A DNA stretch of 64,000 bases from Terfezia claveryi (GCA_015179025.1 WHUX01000081.1:62001-126000); one strand, 5' to 3'; shown: positions 34,196 to 47,196, counted from the stretch's first letter. Made by a program: numbers and translations. The notes: a model not told the origin generated them from the letters alone.

Positions 34196-35593
34196 TCAAT
34201 TCCCCTCCCCTCTCCAAATGGCACTCTCCACCGCCCCCTTTCCCCAATCCCCCTCCCCACCCTCCACAACAACCTTCACTACCCCCTTCCCCTTCTCATC
34301 GACCCCTTTTCCCACCAGCTCCATCGCCTCCCCCAACCCCTCCAACCCCGTAAACACATGACTAACCAACTTCTCCAATCCCCTAATCTTCCCCCCTCTC
34401 ACGACCTCCACCGCACGCTCATAATCTCCCACATTATACCTAAATACTCCCAACACATCCACCTCCCTCAACGTCGCCATCCCCAACGGCACCGTTGACT
34501 CGCTGGGGGGGATAGTTAAGATCAACACCCTCCCCCCAGGGGAGGGGAGATTAAATGCTAACGAAAGTGAGCTCGGGGCACCAGTACATTCAAACACCGC
34601 CTCTATCCGCGGGCCTGGGCCTAGCGTCGCTGTGAGCCGTTTATGTATGTATGCGGCTAAATCCGGTGGAGGGAGTTGGAGGAGTTGCGGAGTGAGCAGA
34701 ATCGATGAATCCGCCCACCCTAGCTCATGGACTGCAGAATCAAGGCGCGAGTGGATGATATCCAAAATCACTATTTTCGGCCTGTTTTCTGGAGTGGGAT
34801 GGAGGCGTTTTAGGCATGCAGAGATGAGGAGTCCAACGGGGCCCGCGCCAAGGACGAGGATGGCTTGGGGGGATTTTATAGAGGCGAGGGTGGGGAGGCG
34901 GGAGGTTGCGTGGAGAGCGACGCTGAGGGGTTCAAGGAGGGAGGCCAAGTGGGGTTTAAACCCTGGTGGGAGTTTATGGCACCAGGAGGCGAGGTGGTTT
35001 AGCCCGCCTTGGAGGGTTCCTTCGAGGAGACCGCCTCCGAGGGGTTCTTTCCCGGAGCTCCGGAAGCGTAGGTTGGGGCAGATGTTGTACTGGCCTAAAC
35101 CGCCCTTTGAGGGGGGAAGACAGAGAACACATTCCCCACATGGGACGCCGACTTCGAGGGCGACAAAGTCCCCTACTTCAAAGACGGTGGAAAGGCGAGC
35201 ATCTGAGTCGTCTGTGGGGTTTTTGGGGAGGGGTGGGCCGATTGCTGTTACGACTCCGCAGGATTCATGGCCGAGAATGAGGGGAGATTTAGGAACGATA
35301 GACCCGTTCCGGAAGTGCCGGTAGTAGTGCAGGTCAGAGCCGCAGAGGGCGGTGGAGAGGATGCGGATTTGCAGGTGCCCTGGGGGTGGTGGGGGGAGGA
35401 GGCGAGGGGTGAGGGTTAGAGTTTGTGCAGAGGTGAGGACGGAGGCGAGGATGGGGATATGTTTCTCTGGAAGTGTTACAAGGGGGCCGGAAGGTAGGGG
35501 GATGGTGTTGCCGGGGGTACAGGCGAGTGGGGGTGGGAGTGGGAGTTGGATGGTGGGGGAGTCGGCCGCGGCCATGGTGTGCGGAGAAAACAT
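34196..35593 (-). CDS. Zinc-dependent polyol dehydrogenase (sorbitol/xylitol dehydrogenase-like)
   Basis: Medium-chain dehydrogenase/reductase that probably oxidises a polyol such as sorbitol, xylitol or L-arabitol with NAD; substrate uncertain. Single exon, 465 residues (about 100 longer than the usual 350-380). The extra length is a Pro-rich N-terminus and insertions. Catalytic zinc ligands: Cys of ALCGSDLHYY (about residue 84) and His-Glu of LILGHESCGVV (109-110). The structural-zinc loop holds CGECVLC and a later Cys. LLEPLSVALHA is present. The Rossmann motif reads VLGAGPVGLL, followed by IVILDI. The far end contains VFRYNVGDYERAVEVV. The second ATG at 35575 is an alternative start. No break is seen. 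Confidence 0.85.
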   Translation of the reverse strand: MFSPHTMAAADSPTIQLPLPPPLACTPGNTIPLPSGPLVTLPEKHIPILASVLTSAQTLTLTPRLLPPPPPGHLQIRILSTALCGSDLHYYRHFRNGSIVPKSPLILGHESCGVVTAIGPPLPKNPTDDSDARLSTVFEVGDFVALEVGVPCGECVLCLPPSKGGLGQYNICPNLRFRSSGKEPLGGGLLEGTLQGGLNHLASWCHKLPPGFKPHLASLLEPLSVALHATSRLPTLASIKSPQAILVLGAGPVGLLISACLKRLHPTPENRPKIVILDIIHSRLDSAVHELGWADSSILLTPQLLQLPPPDLAAYIHKRLTATLGPGPRIEAVFECTGAPSSLSLAFNLPSPGGRVLILTIPPSESTVPLGMATLREVDVLGVFRYNVGDYERAVEVVRGGKIRGLEKLVSHVFTGLEGLGEAMELVGKGVDEKGKGVVKVVVEGGEGDWGKGAVESAIWRGEGN

Positions 35594-37239
35594 GGAGCGC
35601 TGGGGGAGCTCTGGGGTTTCTTATGATTCCCCAAGCCCTAACTTATGCTTAAACCTCAGCTCTGAGCCTATGCCGTGGGGCCATGGTCTTTATAGCTTTC
35701 TGCTTGTCAGCATCCACCCCGAGCGTTTTATTACGGATTGATTTGACGCGCGCACATTGATATTTATAGGCATCGAAGAAACTATTTACAGATGGCTGAC
35801 AAACAACTTCGAGATGTAACTATAAACCCTAGCATAGCACACCCACCGACCTGAACACACGAATAAATATATAAATAAAGACAATAGAGGGTGAGGGCTC
35901 TGCAGCCCTACATATAATTTGTGGACAGCCCAAAGTCAGAGATGGGAGAAACCCAATTGGGTGTTTGTCAGGTCATGGTCGGATAAGCCGCCTGCTAATG
36001 TAGTGGTGCGCGATTTTCCGTGGATTTATAAAATAAAATATAATATCAAACTTCAGCCATCCAGATGGGTAACCTGCCCCCGCTGTCATATGCTTGAAGA
36101 GACCTTATCACGGCTACCCTCACACAAGTTAACCAACCACAACACTCACCTTCAGCTTCTCCACATCCCGGGTGAGTTTCGGACCATTGGGTGGAGATGG
36201 AGAAGGTGTCGTGGACTATATGAACTGCCTCGATGCCGTCAGAGGTGGTATCGAGACCGGAAGAGGCAGTCTTTGAAGAAGTTGCCATTCTTGACGATGT
36301 TCCCAGTTTCTGAGCGGAGGGAGGCCGCTGTGATGGTCATTTTTGGGTATCAACTGTTGCGAGAAGAATTGCTGAGAGGTTTTCAGCGATTGCAAGAGAT
36401 GTTGTGTGTGAGGAATCAGAGCTGCAAGTTGCTGATGCACCACACAGGATCTCTACGTTTTCGTTTTTATACTTCATTTGTTCCGAATTCCACCACGGTG
36501 CCATATGGCGGAATCTCTTCTCCCCCATAGCCAAGTGCTATCATAAACCATAGTATTAGGCAGTTAATGGCAACCATACATTCTTATCATGTCGAAAACG
36601 TGATATAAAATGTTGGTATCCCATATAAAAATCACACTGGCAATCTCAATTCCACCTTGTGTATGCATAACATATTATCTGGACCCCCCCCAGAACTTTC
36701 CATGGTTCATGATCTCCTGCCAACTGGGTATACATATAATAATATGATGGGAGTATATATCAGGAAAGTGCCATGGACTCCCACGTAACTGTGCAATGGT
36801 ATTGAATAATAACAGATCTTAGCTCCTCCTATAAGATGTTAGAGGCTTGCCACGCCCGATGTTTGCGGATTTGGAAGTAAAGCTCTGGTGATTCCGGTAG
36901 AGGGCACTGGCATTGAGGGCTGGTGTTGAGGGTGAAACAGAAGTGGAGGCAGGTTGTGCAACCAGACTACCATCGAGATAAGGCTGCGTATGCAGTACAA
37001 GCTGTTGCTAATACGGTACAGGCACTATGCTCGCAGTAGTACCACCTCCCCGCATAGTGTGCCCCGCCATATGCACACGTCTCATTGCACACTGACGACA
37101 GTAACTCGAGCTCCAGCAGTTTCGTCGAAGTGTAAACTAAACTCTCATTCACATCGCAGCTCACAAGGGCTTTGGACTCACAGAACAGTATAGCGGTCTA
37201 GATCAGCAGAAGAGGCAGCTTCAAAGGAATCACACAGCA
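35594..37239. promoter_or_regulatory. Divergent intergenic region between the two dehydrogenases
   Basis: 1.65 kb separate the divergent dehydrogenase genes. Short ORFs on both strands (for example minus 36046-36288) have possible splice sites but no recognisable product. A TIR motif copy (GTGCAACCAGACTA) is at 36956-36969. Shared regulation of the two genes is possible but not shown. Confidence 0.45.
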
Positions 37240-38220
37240 ATGGCGCATTTGTTCGACCTGACGGGGAAGACTGCCCTCGTAACTGGCGGAACACGAGGGT
37301 TGGGTGCTGCTATGGCAATTGCGTTGGCTGAGGCGGGGGCGGATATTATACTGGTGCAGGTATACTATACTATCCTCTCTGCTGGATAGCAATGGAGAAT
37401 CACAGAGCTATCGATGATGGCACATTGCTAACAAAACCCGCGGCAGCGAGATCTCAGCAACGTCGAAACCCGGGACACCATCCGCATGCTCCCAAACCCC
37501 CGTCAATGCCTCCAAGTGCAATGCGATCTCTCCAACCCACTCTCGGTCTCCTCCCTCTTGCCACAACTCCTCCTCGCCCTCTCGCCCCCCGTCCACCTCC
37601 CACTCATCCTCCATGACAAACCCTCCCCCCAAATTACCTCCAAACTCACCTCCAACCCGCCTAACCCCGCCATCCCAAACAACGACATCCACATACTCCT
37701 CAACGCCGCCGGAATCCAAGCCCGTCATCCCTCCCACCAATACCCCCTCCCTACATTTGATCACATCATTCAAGTGAACCTCACTACCCCGTTCCATCTC
37801 GCTCGGGATATAGGCAACTACTGGCTCTCCTGTATTGGGTCTACAGGAATACCTCTCAGCGACCGAACAGTCATAAACATCGCCTCCCTCCTCTCATTCC
37901 AAGGAGGGTTCACCGTCCCAGCCTACTCTGCTTCCAAAGGAGGCTTGGCCCAAGTGACAAAAGCGCTCAGCAATGAGTGGGCGAAATCGGGGATTAGAGT
38001 GAATAATATAGCACCCGGGTACTGCGACACGGAGATGAACACGGCGTTGATGGCGGATAAGGAGGGTAGGGCCAGGCAGATTATAGAGAGGATACCCGCG
38101 CAGAGGTGGGGGACACCGGAGGATTTCAAGGGGGTTGTGGTCTTTTTAGCGAGTAGTAAGGCGAGCGCGTATGTTACAGGGGAAACAGTGATTGTGGATG
38201 GGGGGTGGATGGCGAGGTAG
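37240..38220 (+). CDS. Short-chain dehydrogenase (deoxygluconate/gluconate dehydrogenase-like)
   Basis: NAD(P)-dependent SDR of the classical type, closest in my reading to 2-deoxy-D-gluconate 3-dehydrogenase / gluconate 5-dehydrogenase proteins. Two exons are present: 37240-37359 and 37447-38220, with an 87-nt GT-AG intron, giving 297 residues. Cofactor motif: [16 protein letters not shown]-type motif: [10 protein letters not shown]. The catalytic Ser is in [11 protein letters not shown] and the Tyr-Lys in [27 protein letters not shown] and the C-terminal [18 protein letters not shown] with TVIVDGG also fit. An Asn/Pro-rich insert (about residues 90-130) is unusual. It diverges from the polyol dehydrogenase, which would fit a sugar-acid/polyol role, but this is inference. 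Confidence 0.85.
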
Positions 38221-40628
38221 TTGGGCTATCTTGGGGAGGAGAATATATGTACAGTACGTGCGAATTTGTGCTTGCCTTGGGATTTTTTGAATAATATATT
38301 TCTTATTGGAGTGCTTGCAACCCTCCTTCCTGTACATGATAAGGCGCGGAATAATTCCACAATAAGAAAGGGCCCGAAAGTCAAATTCAAATGCAAAATG
38401 CAATACAGCTTTCTTCTCTTCTTATTAAACTCCCCTGCAGAAACATCTCTATAAAGTGTCCTCCACCGAATATCTAACAGTATGGTTTGGGGGTGGGGGG
38501 GGGGGAGGAAATAGCCAAGAAGTAAGTAACAGGTAACAAGGGGCGAGAGAGTACAGCGGAATAAGGTACCTTTGTGAATATAGAAATATATGTAGATTTC
38601 TGGTTTTAAGATGTTTTTTTTTTTTTGTGCTGCCTGAAAGTACAGTACGCTAGAATAACTTAAAAGTTTCTGTTACCCTGAAGTCCAGAATATTTTTATG
38701 TATTAAATTATGATGCCAGCAGAGAGCGGGAAATCATGTGGCGTAAAATTTTCTTTTTTGCCAAGCTGTAGTACGGTACCGCAAGCTAGAAGTTTCAATT
38801 ACAACTCAAATTATCTAGTTGGATGCACCGAGAGAAGTGTCTGCGGAGGTAAGTACCTAGCCATTAATTCAATTCACGGGGAAAGGAAGGATAGCCATAT
38901 CATACAGCCTATAATAATTAATTTTCAAGCTCAGAGAAACCATTTACGGGTACGGGAGACTAGTCCCAAACTGCCTTGGTAGTGGAGTGAATATACTTAA
39001 ATATCCCTCTGCCCGCCCCCTCCCCCTCCTCCGAAACCCAGAACCCAGCCAGCCTCTGAGCAACGAGCGATATCATTCCCTTGGATACTTACTAGCTTCC
39101 ACTTATCGCACAATGGATACTGATAAGACATACTAGTTCTGGCTTGCCCTCCTACGACGGGGGGGGAGTGCAATCAGACGACTTCGTCTGAAGGTTTGCT
39201 GCACTACCGAGGTACTTTCGTATGAAGTTGCATTGCTGACTGATAAGGATGCGTCTCCGGATCGAGGCTAGCGTCTCTAGGCAATACAATTTATAGTCCG
39301 ATTTATGAACCCCACCGCCAGACCAAGGTATATCGATCGGTCTGGACAAAAGAACAAGACCAGCCCTCTTATTTCAGAGGTAAAAATTTTCTACCGCTTT
39401 CTGAAAAAGGGGTTTTCAACACAATTCAGGCCCTGGCAAACTACTCCGACTCGGAAACCCCAGGCCACCGCTTCCCAGCATCAGGCCGATATTATCCACC
39501 GTCACTGTCTCCATCCAAATCGAACACAGTCAGTCGATACCAAACAATGGCTTGGAAGAGTCCTGCTGGAAGCAGAGTGAATCCAATCAACCATCTAAAA
39601 GATCGGATATTGAAAGATAACGTGCAATATTTGATCACCACATTACAACTTGGGGGGGGGGGTGATTCAAGCAGAGCCAACTTCCAATGTGACAAAGCGC
39701 TGGAGTGGTATGGGCGAGCATTGGTGGCCCGCCATCGGGATATTCTCCTGCCTCGCCCCTCGATCCCCTCGCAACTGCAGTTTCCGTGGTGCTTACCCAA
39801 GCGCCACACCCGTCATGATCTTAGGTCGATTGCGGGTATAGACTCAAAAAAAAAAAACCCAAGAGCCATAGCCTTGGACTTCCTGAGGTTCCTTCCTCAG
39901 CGAAAATTCGCAAAGCGTGTCATACACTACACTGAATACGATACTCGAAAAAAAATTTATTTACAAATCAACACAATTCTTTGGAAAGGTCATAAACGAT
40001 TACTTTCGCGACTGTTCCGGCCCGGAAGTCGTTTCATCAACTCCTGGAAGAGGCATGGGGCTAGTCACGGTAGTAGTCCATCACGTGGAGGAGCAGGTGT
40101 AGGGCGTGGGAGCAGGAGCAGCACTATTAGGGTATGCACGTGAAGGCCGGGGCTCGTGGAGAACATTTCTTAACTCTGGCAAACTTTTTTTTTAGCTGCA
40201 AAGGTTGAAACTGGGAATTTCAGGGTAGTTGTTTGTCAATAGGATACAGTGACATAAGGGATTTATGGATGAAACCGCGGATCAGGGTACATCTCCACAA
40301 TCTTACGGCAGATAAGAGGGGTGAGATCTATTAATGGAACTTGTTTTCCTTGGCTTCCTTGATAGGTGTTGGTCATTAGGTTGGCTCTATAGAAAGTTAT
40401 TATTTTCATGCTTTGAGGGTTTGGGTTCCTTGCGCTCTTTACCCTTGGGAGCTTTTAACAATCTTTATCATTGATTTTTACACTCATTAACCGGGACGCA
40501 TAAAACTCGGCGCGGCTAGGGTGGGCTGCATGCAGGCTCGGCACGGCTACTCTGCCGAATATGTTCACCAATGGAATGTGAATACGATCACCAATAGAAC
40601 AAAAGCGGGGTATCTAATATGATATCAA
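38221..40628. other. Intergenic, unassigned
   Basis: Contains G and T homopolymers (38493-38503, 38618-38627, 39651-39660). At 39836-39851 a short GTATAGACTC plus A12 matches the extreme 3' end of LINE family II. Overlapping ORFs at 39305-40143 encode unrecognised products; I see no domain and do not call a gene. Confidence 0.45.
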
Positions 40629-41210
40629 TTGTCTATTGTTCAACTTTCCTATTGTAGCGGAAGGTGGGCTGAAACAGTGACCAAGAGGAGGAAGGCGGAG
40701 AAAGAAGTAGAGGGGACAGGAAAAGGAAGGGTTTTAAAGTGGAGCAGGAAGGCCCTATTCAACTATACCCAGTGTGGGACTGGAAAGAGACGACTATGTT
40801 TTTGGCGGGGGGCTTGTGCCAACCAGACTAGAACTTGTTGGTGAAGAGAACGGCAAACATGTCGCATTGATATGCCCCGGATCGGCAGAAAGGTGTAGCT
40901 CATGGGAGCAGGCAGAAGACAGGATGGCTTGGAGGGAACAAGGAGGTTCTGACAGACGCAGTGGAGATTTTCTTTACATGGTTAAACCTCCGAGTGTGAA
41001 CGTATTGGTGGGTTTCGAGGAATGGCTGGACAGAGGGCATGGGAGGGGCTCTTTCTGTTGAAGTTTTCTTTAGCTCGGGGAGGCAGGACTTTATGTGACC
41101 CGTTGTTCTGTGTGGTGTACCGAGTCTTTTTAAGATAAGGGAACGCGGCCGTCTTATAGCATTATGCTGCATAGGTGTATAGACTTAAAAAAAAAAAAAA
41201 AAATTAAAAA
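40629..41210 (+). mobile_element. LINE family II 3' fragment (ORF2 C-terminus, 3' UTR, poly-A)
   Basis: The frame 40774-41061 encodes HVALICPG, RCSSWEQAEDRMAW and VNVLVGFEEWLDRG. This pattern resembles the C-terminal region after RNase H in fungal LINE ORF2 (weak, by eye). Homology to 14340-14545 starts around 41030 and runs through GGCTCGGGG-like, CCCGTTGTT, GTACCGAGT and GTATAGACT to an A17 run at 41187-41203. The copy is 5'-truncated and frame-broken. A 15-bp TIR motif of another family (40816-40830) lies inside it. Confidence 0.6.
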
Positions 41211-42236
41211 AAAAATAATGAAGATTTTCAAGTAGGACGTTAAAATACAATACAATAATGCCAGCTAATATCAACCAAACAGCGCCATGAGATGTCAAAC
41301 TTGGAGAAAAAGGAAAGGATTCTTGCCTATCATGACTACCAATTGACAATATAATATCTCAACAGGCAATGGCAAACAATTCCAAATAACTTTTTCTAGT
41401 AAAGTATGAACATTCAAGACATGCATGAAAAATATATATACCTACATACATAAGATCTTGTGACATCCAAAAAGTACCGTAATCTTTCCCAGAACAACAT
41501 GATCTAATAAGTTGAATCTGTAATTAAAAAACTTTTTGAAAATTGACCCCTTGTGTCCACCATAGAATCTTAGACTAAACAAACCAAACTCCGCATACTT
41601 CAAAGATTTTTCAGATAAGTAAGTGACAGTTCGATCAATTATTTTCAAGTTCACTATTTTTATGTGTCTTTTGTTTATTACCATGTTGGCTATTTTGCAA
41701 CTTTTTTTGAAGTATTTGATTTTCCCCAGATTTGCCCTTTGCTTATTACACTCAAACACAACACAACGTACGGTAGTGGACATCTACATATACTGCTATA
41801 TATATACTTTGTATACATACCATGCTCGAGAATTGTCAAAGAGTTACTATGGCGTCTACTGTAAATTTGGGAAATACCCCCATTGTGGTGTACATAGTTG
41901 GTATCACTAATGGAATTTCTCCTTTGCGGAGCACCGATTGGTCACCCAGTTCGACTCTGGTCGGAGGGAAACCTATTTTTAATAGCATTTTTGTTCAAAC
42001 TTTCCTAATGGCTACATTTACTGTTAACAAGACTACTATACTGTGGGATACAGACCATGGACGTCCATATACTTTACTGAATTACCATTAAAGAAATATT
42101 CAGAAATTTCTTAATCAGTTTTGCTTTAATTCTCTTGAAATTACTCATGCCCCTGAACAAAGTAAAAAGACAAACAGCAATCCCAAGCCTTTTCATAACC
42201 GACACACATTACGGCAAACTGATCTTAAATTGCGGC
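41211..42236. other. Intergenic, downstream of condensin gene
   Basis: AT-rich, no supportable gene. Short ORFs at 41442-42091 look random. Confidence 0.5.
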
Positions 42237-45200
42237 TTATTCAGAATCATCATCCGACTCCTCCACAACCGGCCGATTCCTTCTCCCACCTCTCGCTGGT
42301 CTCTTCTTCGCCGGTTGTGGGAGTGGCATTTGCCTGTCCGAGTCGTCTTTATCGTCATCTTTATTCTCATCCTCTGTCGCTTTCTTCCGACCCTTTACAA
42401 CCCCAGTCTTTGGCGGTGGTGGTGCATCCAAGATTTGTTCGTCTGAGTCCTCTACCACTGGAGCTTTCTTTCTCCCACCACCCCGCGTTGGCTTGGCGGC
42501 CGCTTTCGCCGGTGGGGGAGGAGCATCCGAGATCTCATCCGAGTCATCGACCTGCTTCTTCTTTCCCCGGGCAGCCCTTCCACCCCTTGTTGTAGCGGGT
42601 TTTCCACTGGCTTTCGCTGCAGATCCTTTTCGTCCTCCTTTCGCGGGGGTTCTCTTATCTAGTACGGTTGGAGCTGGCGAGGCAGCTCTGGCACCCTCTA
42701 TGATGTTGGTACCGTCTTCCCCAGCTGTAGCGGTCGAAGGAATGAAGCCTCTATTCCCAACGTCCAGAGACTGTACCATCTTGAATCCACCTTGGACCTG
42801 CCTTTGAATCTCCTCGCTCTTGTGCTGCAATAAGCTGAGCGCATAGGCAACGTCGTTCCATTGTCGTTCTGTCTCACATCTTGCCAACCTAGCTGCCAAT
42901 TTCTCAGCAAGTTGTCGGGCGTGTTTATCTTTCTCGATAAAACCACACAGGAACTTGATGACCCTCTTCATTGCGTCCTCTTCTAGCGGTGCACCGTTAA
43001 CCCCAGCACTTGGGCCAGAGGAGGAGGCCGTAAGTACGGAGAAGATGTCGATAAATTGGTTGTATATAGCGTTGTCCTTGGTAGCAAGCTCAGTGAAAAA
43101 CATGCGGGCAAGATCTGCAATCTTGCGGTCTTTGTCTTCTAAACATTTGGCCATCTCCCCGAGTTGACCTTTGACTTTAACTTGCCCCGCAAGAATGAGA
43201 AAGGTAAGTGTCATTAGACAGGTGCGCTTGACAGATGGATCAGGGTCGTTCAAACGCTGATAGAGGAAGTCCGTATTCTCGTCGATCAAGTGGTTGAAAC
43301 AGACAGCCATATCCCCAAGAGCAATCACGGCATTTGATCTTGTATTGGGATCTGCCGAGTTCGCGAGTCTAGTGAGAAACAAATTAAGATTCTTATCACA
43401 ATACTCCGACGAAACACACATCAGTTTTCCCAGGCAAAGGTTGGCAGTAGTTTGTAACGTTTTGTCCCTGTATATATCGACATTGTGGCAAACCTCCGTT
43501 ACGAGGGGACCAAAACGTGCAAGCAAGCTTTTAGGACCATAGAGAAGCTCTCGCTCGCGAATCATCTGCATGGCGTCGGTGAAGTCATCCTCGGTGGTAC
43601 CCCCAATAAGATCGAGCTCATCTTGCGCGGCTTGAGCGACCGCGGCACCGCCCTTGGTAGGGGATGCCTGGCGGTTTCTATCTTGCATGGCTTTTCGTTT
43701 CTTAAACTCAATCTCGAGGAGTTCAAGATGAACGATTTGTTTGACTAGAGTGTTAGGGTTACTACCATGGTGTTGATGTAGGAATTAAATTACTTACTTG
43801 CAACATGACCAACAATAAATAGGAGCTGTGATAAATCAGAGGCGTGGCTTGTAGTTTTGGCCGGAGTGGGGATTGGCTTTGGGCTAGGAGGTTCCGCGCC
43901 CATAGGAGCATCTTCCATCGGAGTATCTCCAGCTTCATCGACAGTACTTCCTGAGGGTGCCGGGCCCGAGAAAACTTGTTTGGCTCGGCGGCGTATAATG
44001 TTGCTACAAAGGAAGTCGGGGTGTTTAGCCAGGGCATAGATAGCCCCAATTGCTTCCTCTGCTACCCCATACCTGGGGATCATATATATTTAGCATTGTA
44101 TCCTTAAACCCATAGGAGAGGCAACTTACCATTCTTTCTGATCGGTGACTATTTCAAGCAATTCACCCAATCTAATGAGAATAGCATGATCATTAGGCAG
44201 CTTTGCCATTATATTAGGGTTGTCTTTTCATAGGATTTTGTTAGTTAAGGCCAATACCAAAAAATGACAGCAAATACCTTTTGCTTGTCTACCGGTTGCA
44301 ACTATATGCCTAATAGCCACACAAGAGTATTTTGCCAAAGCTAGGTCGCCTCTTCCAAATTGTCCTAGGCCGATCCTCACAATGGTCTCCAATTCCTTCA
44401 CCACAATTTCCGGTTCAGCAATAGCAAGCATGCCTAGTACTATTATAGCTCCCCGCCTCTGCTTTTTTGAAATATCCCTCTTTTGTATGCCATAAACCTG
44501 CCATAGCTTTTGCAGTACCAGATCAGGCACATGTCCCGCTTTCATCATTGTGCTTAATAGTTGCTCAAGTGATGTGAGCTCTGCAGGGCTCGTGCCAAAC
44601 GTGAGCGAAATCATATTTCGTGAGACGTAGTTTGCGGCGTCGTTTTCGGAAAATGACTCCGGTGCTTCAAAGAACAAGTTCTTATAGCATTCAATGAGGT
44701 GGGTCTGAACCCCCTTGCCTTCGTCGCTGTTGCCCTTGGTCCAGATGAGACGAAGCATCTTGCGGATACCGTCCTATAGAGGAATTATTAGATTTTATAG
44801 GGATTCTAATATTAGGATACTAACCCTGGCGGTCTCTACTCGATAGGCATCTATAATCTTAAAGAAGTCCATGGCTTCAATCACTTCTGCCTTGTTTTTC
44901 GAAGATAGGAGCAGGCTGACAGCCTCCGACGCAGTGTGAATAATCTCAGTGAAGTTGATAGCATCCAAGTGATAACGCCTTGTGAGCTGCAATATCTTAA
45001 TGCCCTCCTCGTTGTTTTGCTGGGGTGGTATCGGAGCTTCCTCCTCCGGCTCATCTTCATCTCTCGGAGGATCGATATCCATCTGTGTGGCAGCATCAAG
45101 CAAGGCAATATCGACAGTCTCGTTACCAGGTGCCATTTCAGGTGCATCAGCTGGCTTGAGGGCATCGAGCTCCGCCTCCACTTGTTCTAAACGCTTTTGC

Positions 45201-46856
45201 CAATCCTTAAGAGCCAGAAACCCGTCGTGTGCCCTGAAAGGATGAGTTTGTACAAGACTGGCAAGAAGCTTGATGGCATTTCGGCGAACATGACTGCTCT
45301 TGTCTTCCAGACTGCGTGCCGCAAGTTCAGCACACCTTTGCCGTCGCTGTGGGAACTTGGTATCAAGACTGCCCCAAGGGTTAGCTTAGCATGAAAATCG
45401 TTGGAAAACAGAACCTTACTCGAGGAGCTTGGTGAAAACTTGAATCGACCTAGATCGGCAATAAGGGTTGATGTCGATAAATCTCTCTTCCAATACATCA
45501 AAGAAGCCGTCGATTTGCTTCTTGTGATCCTCGGTCCGTTCATCTTGCTTCGTAAGGTCTACAATAAGGTTTCCACACACCTCTATGATAGCACATCGGA
45601 GGGTATATGACTGGTTGAGGTTAGCCAAGGATAAGAAGTCCTGAAATGTTACCTACCTCGTTATCCAATAATCTGATGAGGAGAATCATCTGCTTTATAA
45701 CTAGTCTAGGACATAATTGTGACAGTTTGGCAATAAAAATAGACACAGATTTCGGTCCCTTGAGATCATTACTGTTGTACTCCTTGTTGCTCAACTCTCT
45801 AAAAGCATAAATTAGCCCTAGTATAGAAAGAACATTATGCATTCGCGCCTACTTTAATATCTCATCCACCAACTGGGGGTAGTCATATTGCTCAGACAAA
45901 ATCTGGAGGAACTCGGCCATGGGTTCCGAGAGGTGCTCAAAGTAGGAAAGACTCTGTACTATAGATGTCTGGGCCCCTACAGGCAAGTCAGTATAGAGGA
46001 AAACAACTAACGGTTGATGAACCTACCAAAGCCATGGCCATGATGCTTGACAGCCATGCACAACACCTTCCAAACATGCATTCTGATCGGGTTGGATTTC
46101 ACTCGCTGTTCATTCTCTATTACGACGTAGGATGGCCTTGTAAATAGCTGTACGAAACTGTCCCTCTCGGATGTTGTCACAAAGATTCTCTGTAGCTTGA
46201 GCTTGAAGACCTTGACCATGGCATCGAGAGCGGTGATGAGCTGGGTTGAAGAATCAAATGCCTGCTTCCCTCCTGCCGTCTTCACCTTGGTACCCTTCCG
46301 GCCCTTGGCGACTGGGGCAGAGGCACTCTTTTCTGATGCGAGGTTCTCCGTGGCTTGAACCGCCCACTGTAAAAGGAAACCGTACATCTCCAATAACTCC
46401 TTGTGCATGGGTAAGGTCTCTTGTTCATCCGCTTCGACATCTTGATTCGCAACATCTGCTTCTGATGATAGACCGGATATAATGAGATCAAAGACTTTGG
46501 CGACAGCATAACTAGGGAGCGCCGGGAATAATCTGCATGAATACTCCGGTAAGCCCTCGCTCCTGTCCGACAACTTCATCCCCACCACCACATGGAGCGA
46601 AATGGCCTTACTTCAGCATACATTGAATCGAGTCGAAGGCATATCCCTTTGATATAGCTTCTGGGTTCTCTGCGATCGCATCGATGATGGGGTCGAGAAT
46701 GCGATTGATTTGCTCCTTGGTCAGAGCTTCGCCGTCACCTTCGCACTCGACGAGTTCGGGGTCTGCATTGTCGCAGGGGACGGATGTGGGCTCGTTAAGG
46801 TAGTATTTCAGGGACTCGTTGAGGTCAAACTGTATTTTTTCTCCGTCATCCATCAT
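42237..46856 (-). CDS. Condensin complex subunit 1 (Cnd1/YCS4 family)
   Basis: Non-SMC HEAT-repeat subunit needed for mitotic chromosome condensation. There are ten exons: 46612-46856, 46027-46532, 45853-45976, 45657-45798, 45420-45610, 44825-45368, 44278-44773, 44130-44223, 43798-44072 and 42237-43744. The introns are 46-79 nt, all GT-AG and in phase, giving 1374 residues, in the family range. The N-terminus (FDLNESLKYYLNEP) fits Cnd1_N. The middle HEAT region includes SYTLRCAIIEVCGNLIVDL, ERFIDINPYCRSRSIQVF and DKSSHVRRNAIKLLASLVQTHPF. The C-terminal condensin domain carries LCLGKLMCVSSEYC, RSNAVIALGDMAVCFN and DPDPSVKRTCLMTLTFLIL. The tail (about 150 residues) alternates basic GGRK and acidic patches and ends VVEESDDDSE. 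Two adjacent ATGs begin the gene. Confidence 0.93.
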
Positions 46857-47185
46857 TCACTCTCTGAGAAAGCCACCGGGCGAAGTGTAGGGGGTTGAAT
46901 ATCAGAGGTTACCCGCAATCAATTCCTTGTTAATCACGTGACTGGCGCGTTCACGAAAAAAAAGTACTAGCACGGGAGTAGTAAGTAGGTGGTAGCACGA
47001 ATTATAGGCAGTGGAATCGCATTAATTCCTTCATGCATTCTTCATAAGCCTCCCGTGGTAGCTACTTATGTAGTTAGCGCACTGAACGTTGGTTGGTGCC
47101 AAGAACGTTAGTTTTGTGCCAAGACAAGCATACAAATAAGATTCTATATATATTCACTTGTTACTAGCATTGTGCTGACAACTCC
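46857..47185. other. Condensin promoter side, AT-rich
   Basis: 329 bp between the condensin ATG and the transposon-rich block. No specific motif or gene is seen. Confidence 0.5.
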
Positions 47186-47196
47186 ATGGATGCACT

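Noticed and set aside
39305..40143. Overlapping ORFs of 90-200 codons
   Set aside because: Two frames overlap, neither shows a recognisable motif, and one contains a LINE-tail-like A run; kept as intergenic.
42493..42807. Plus-strand ORF opposite the condensin tail
   Set aside because: Antisense shadow of the Lys/Ala/Gly/Pro-rich tail; no independent support.
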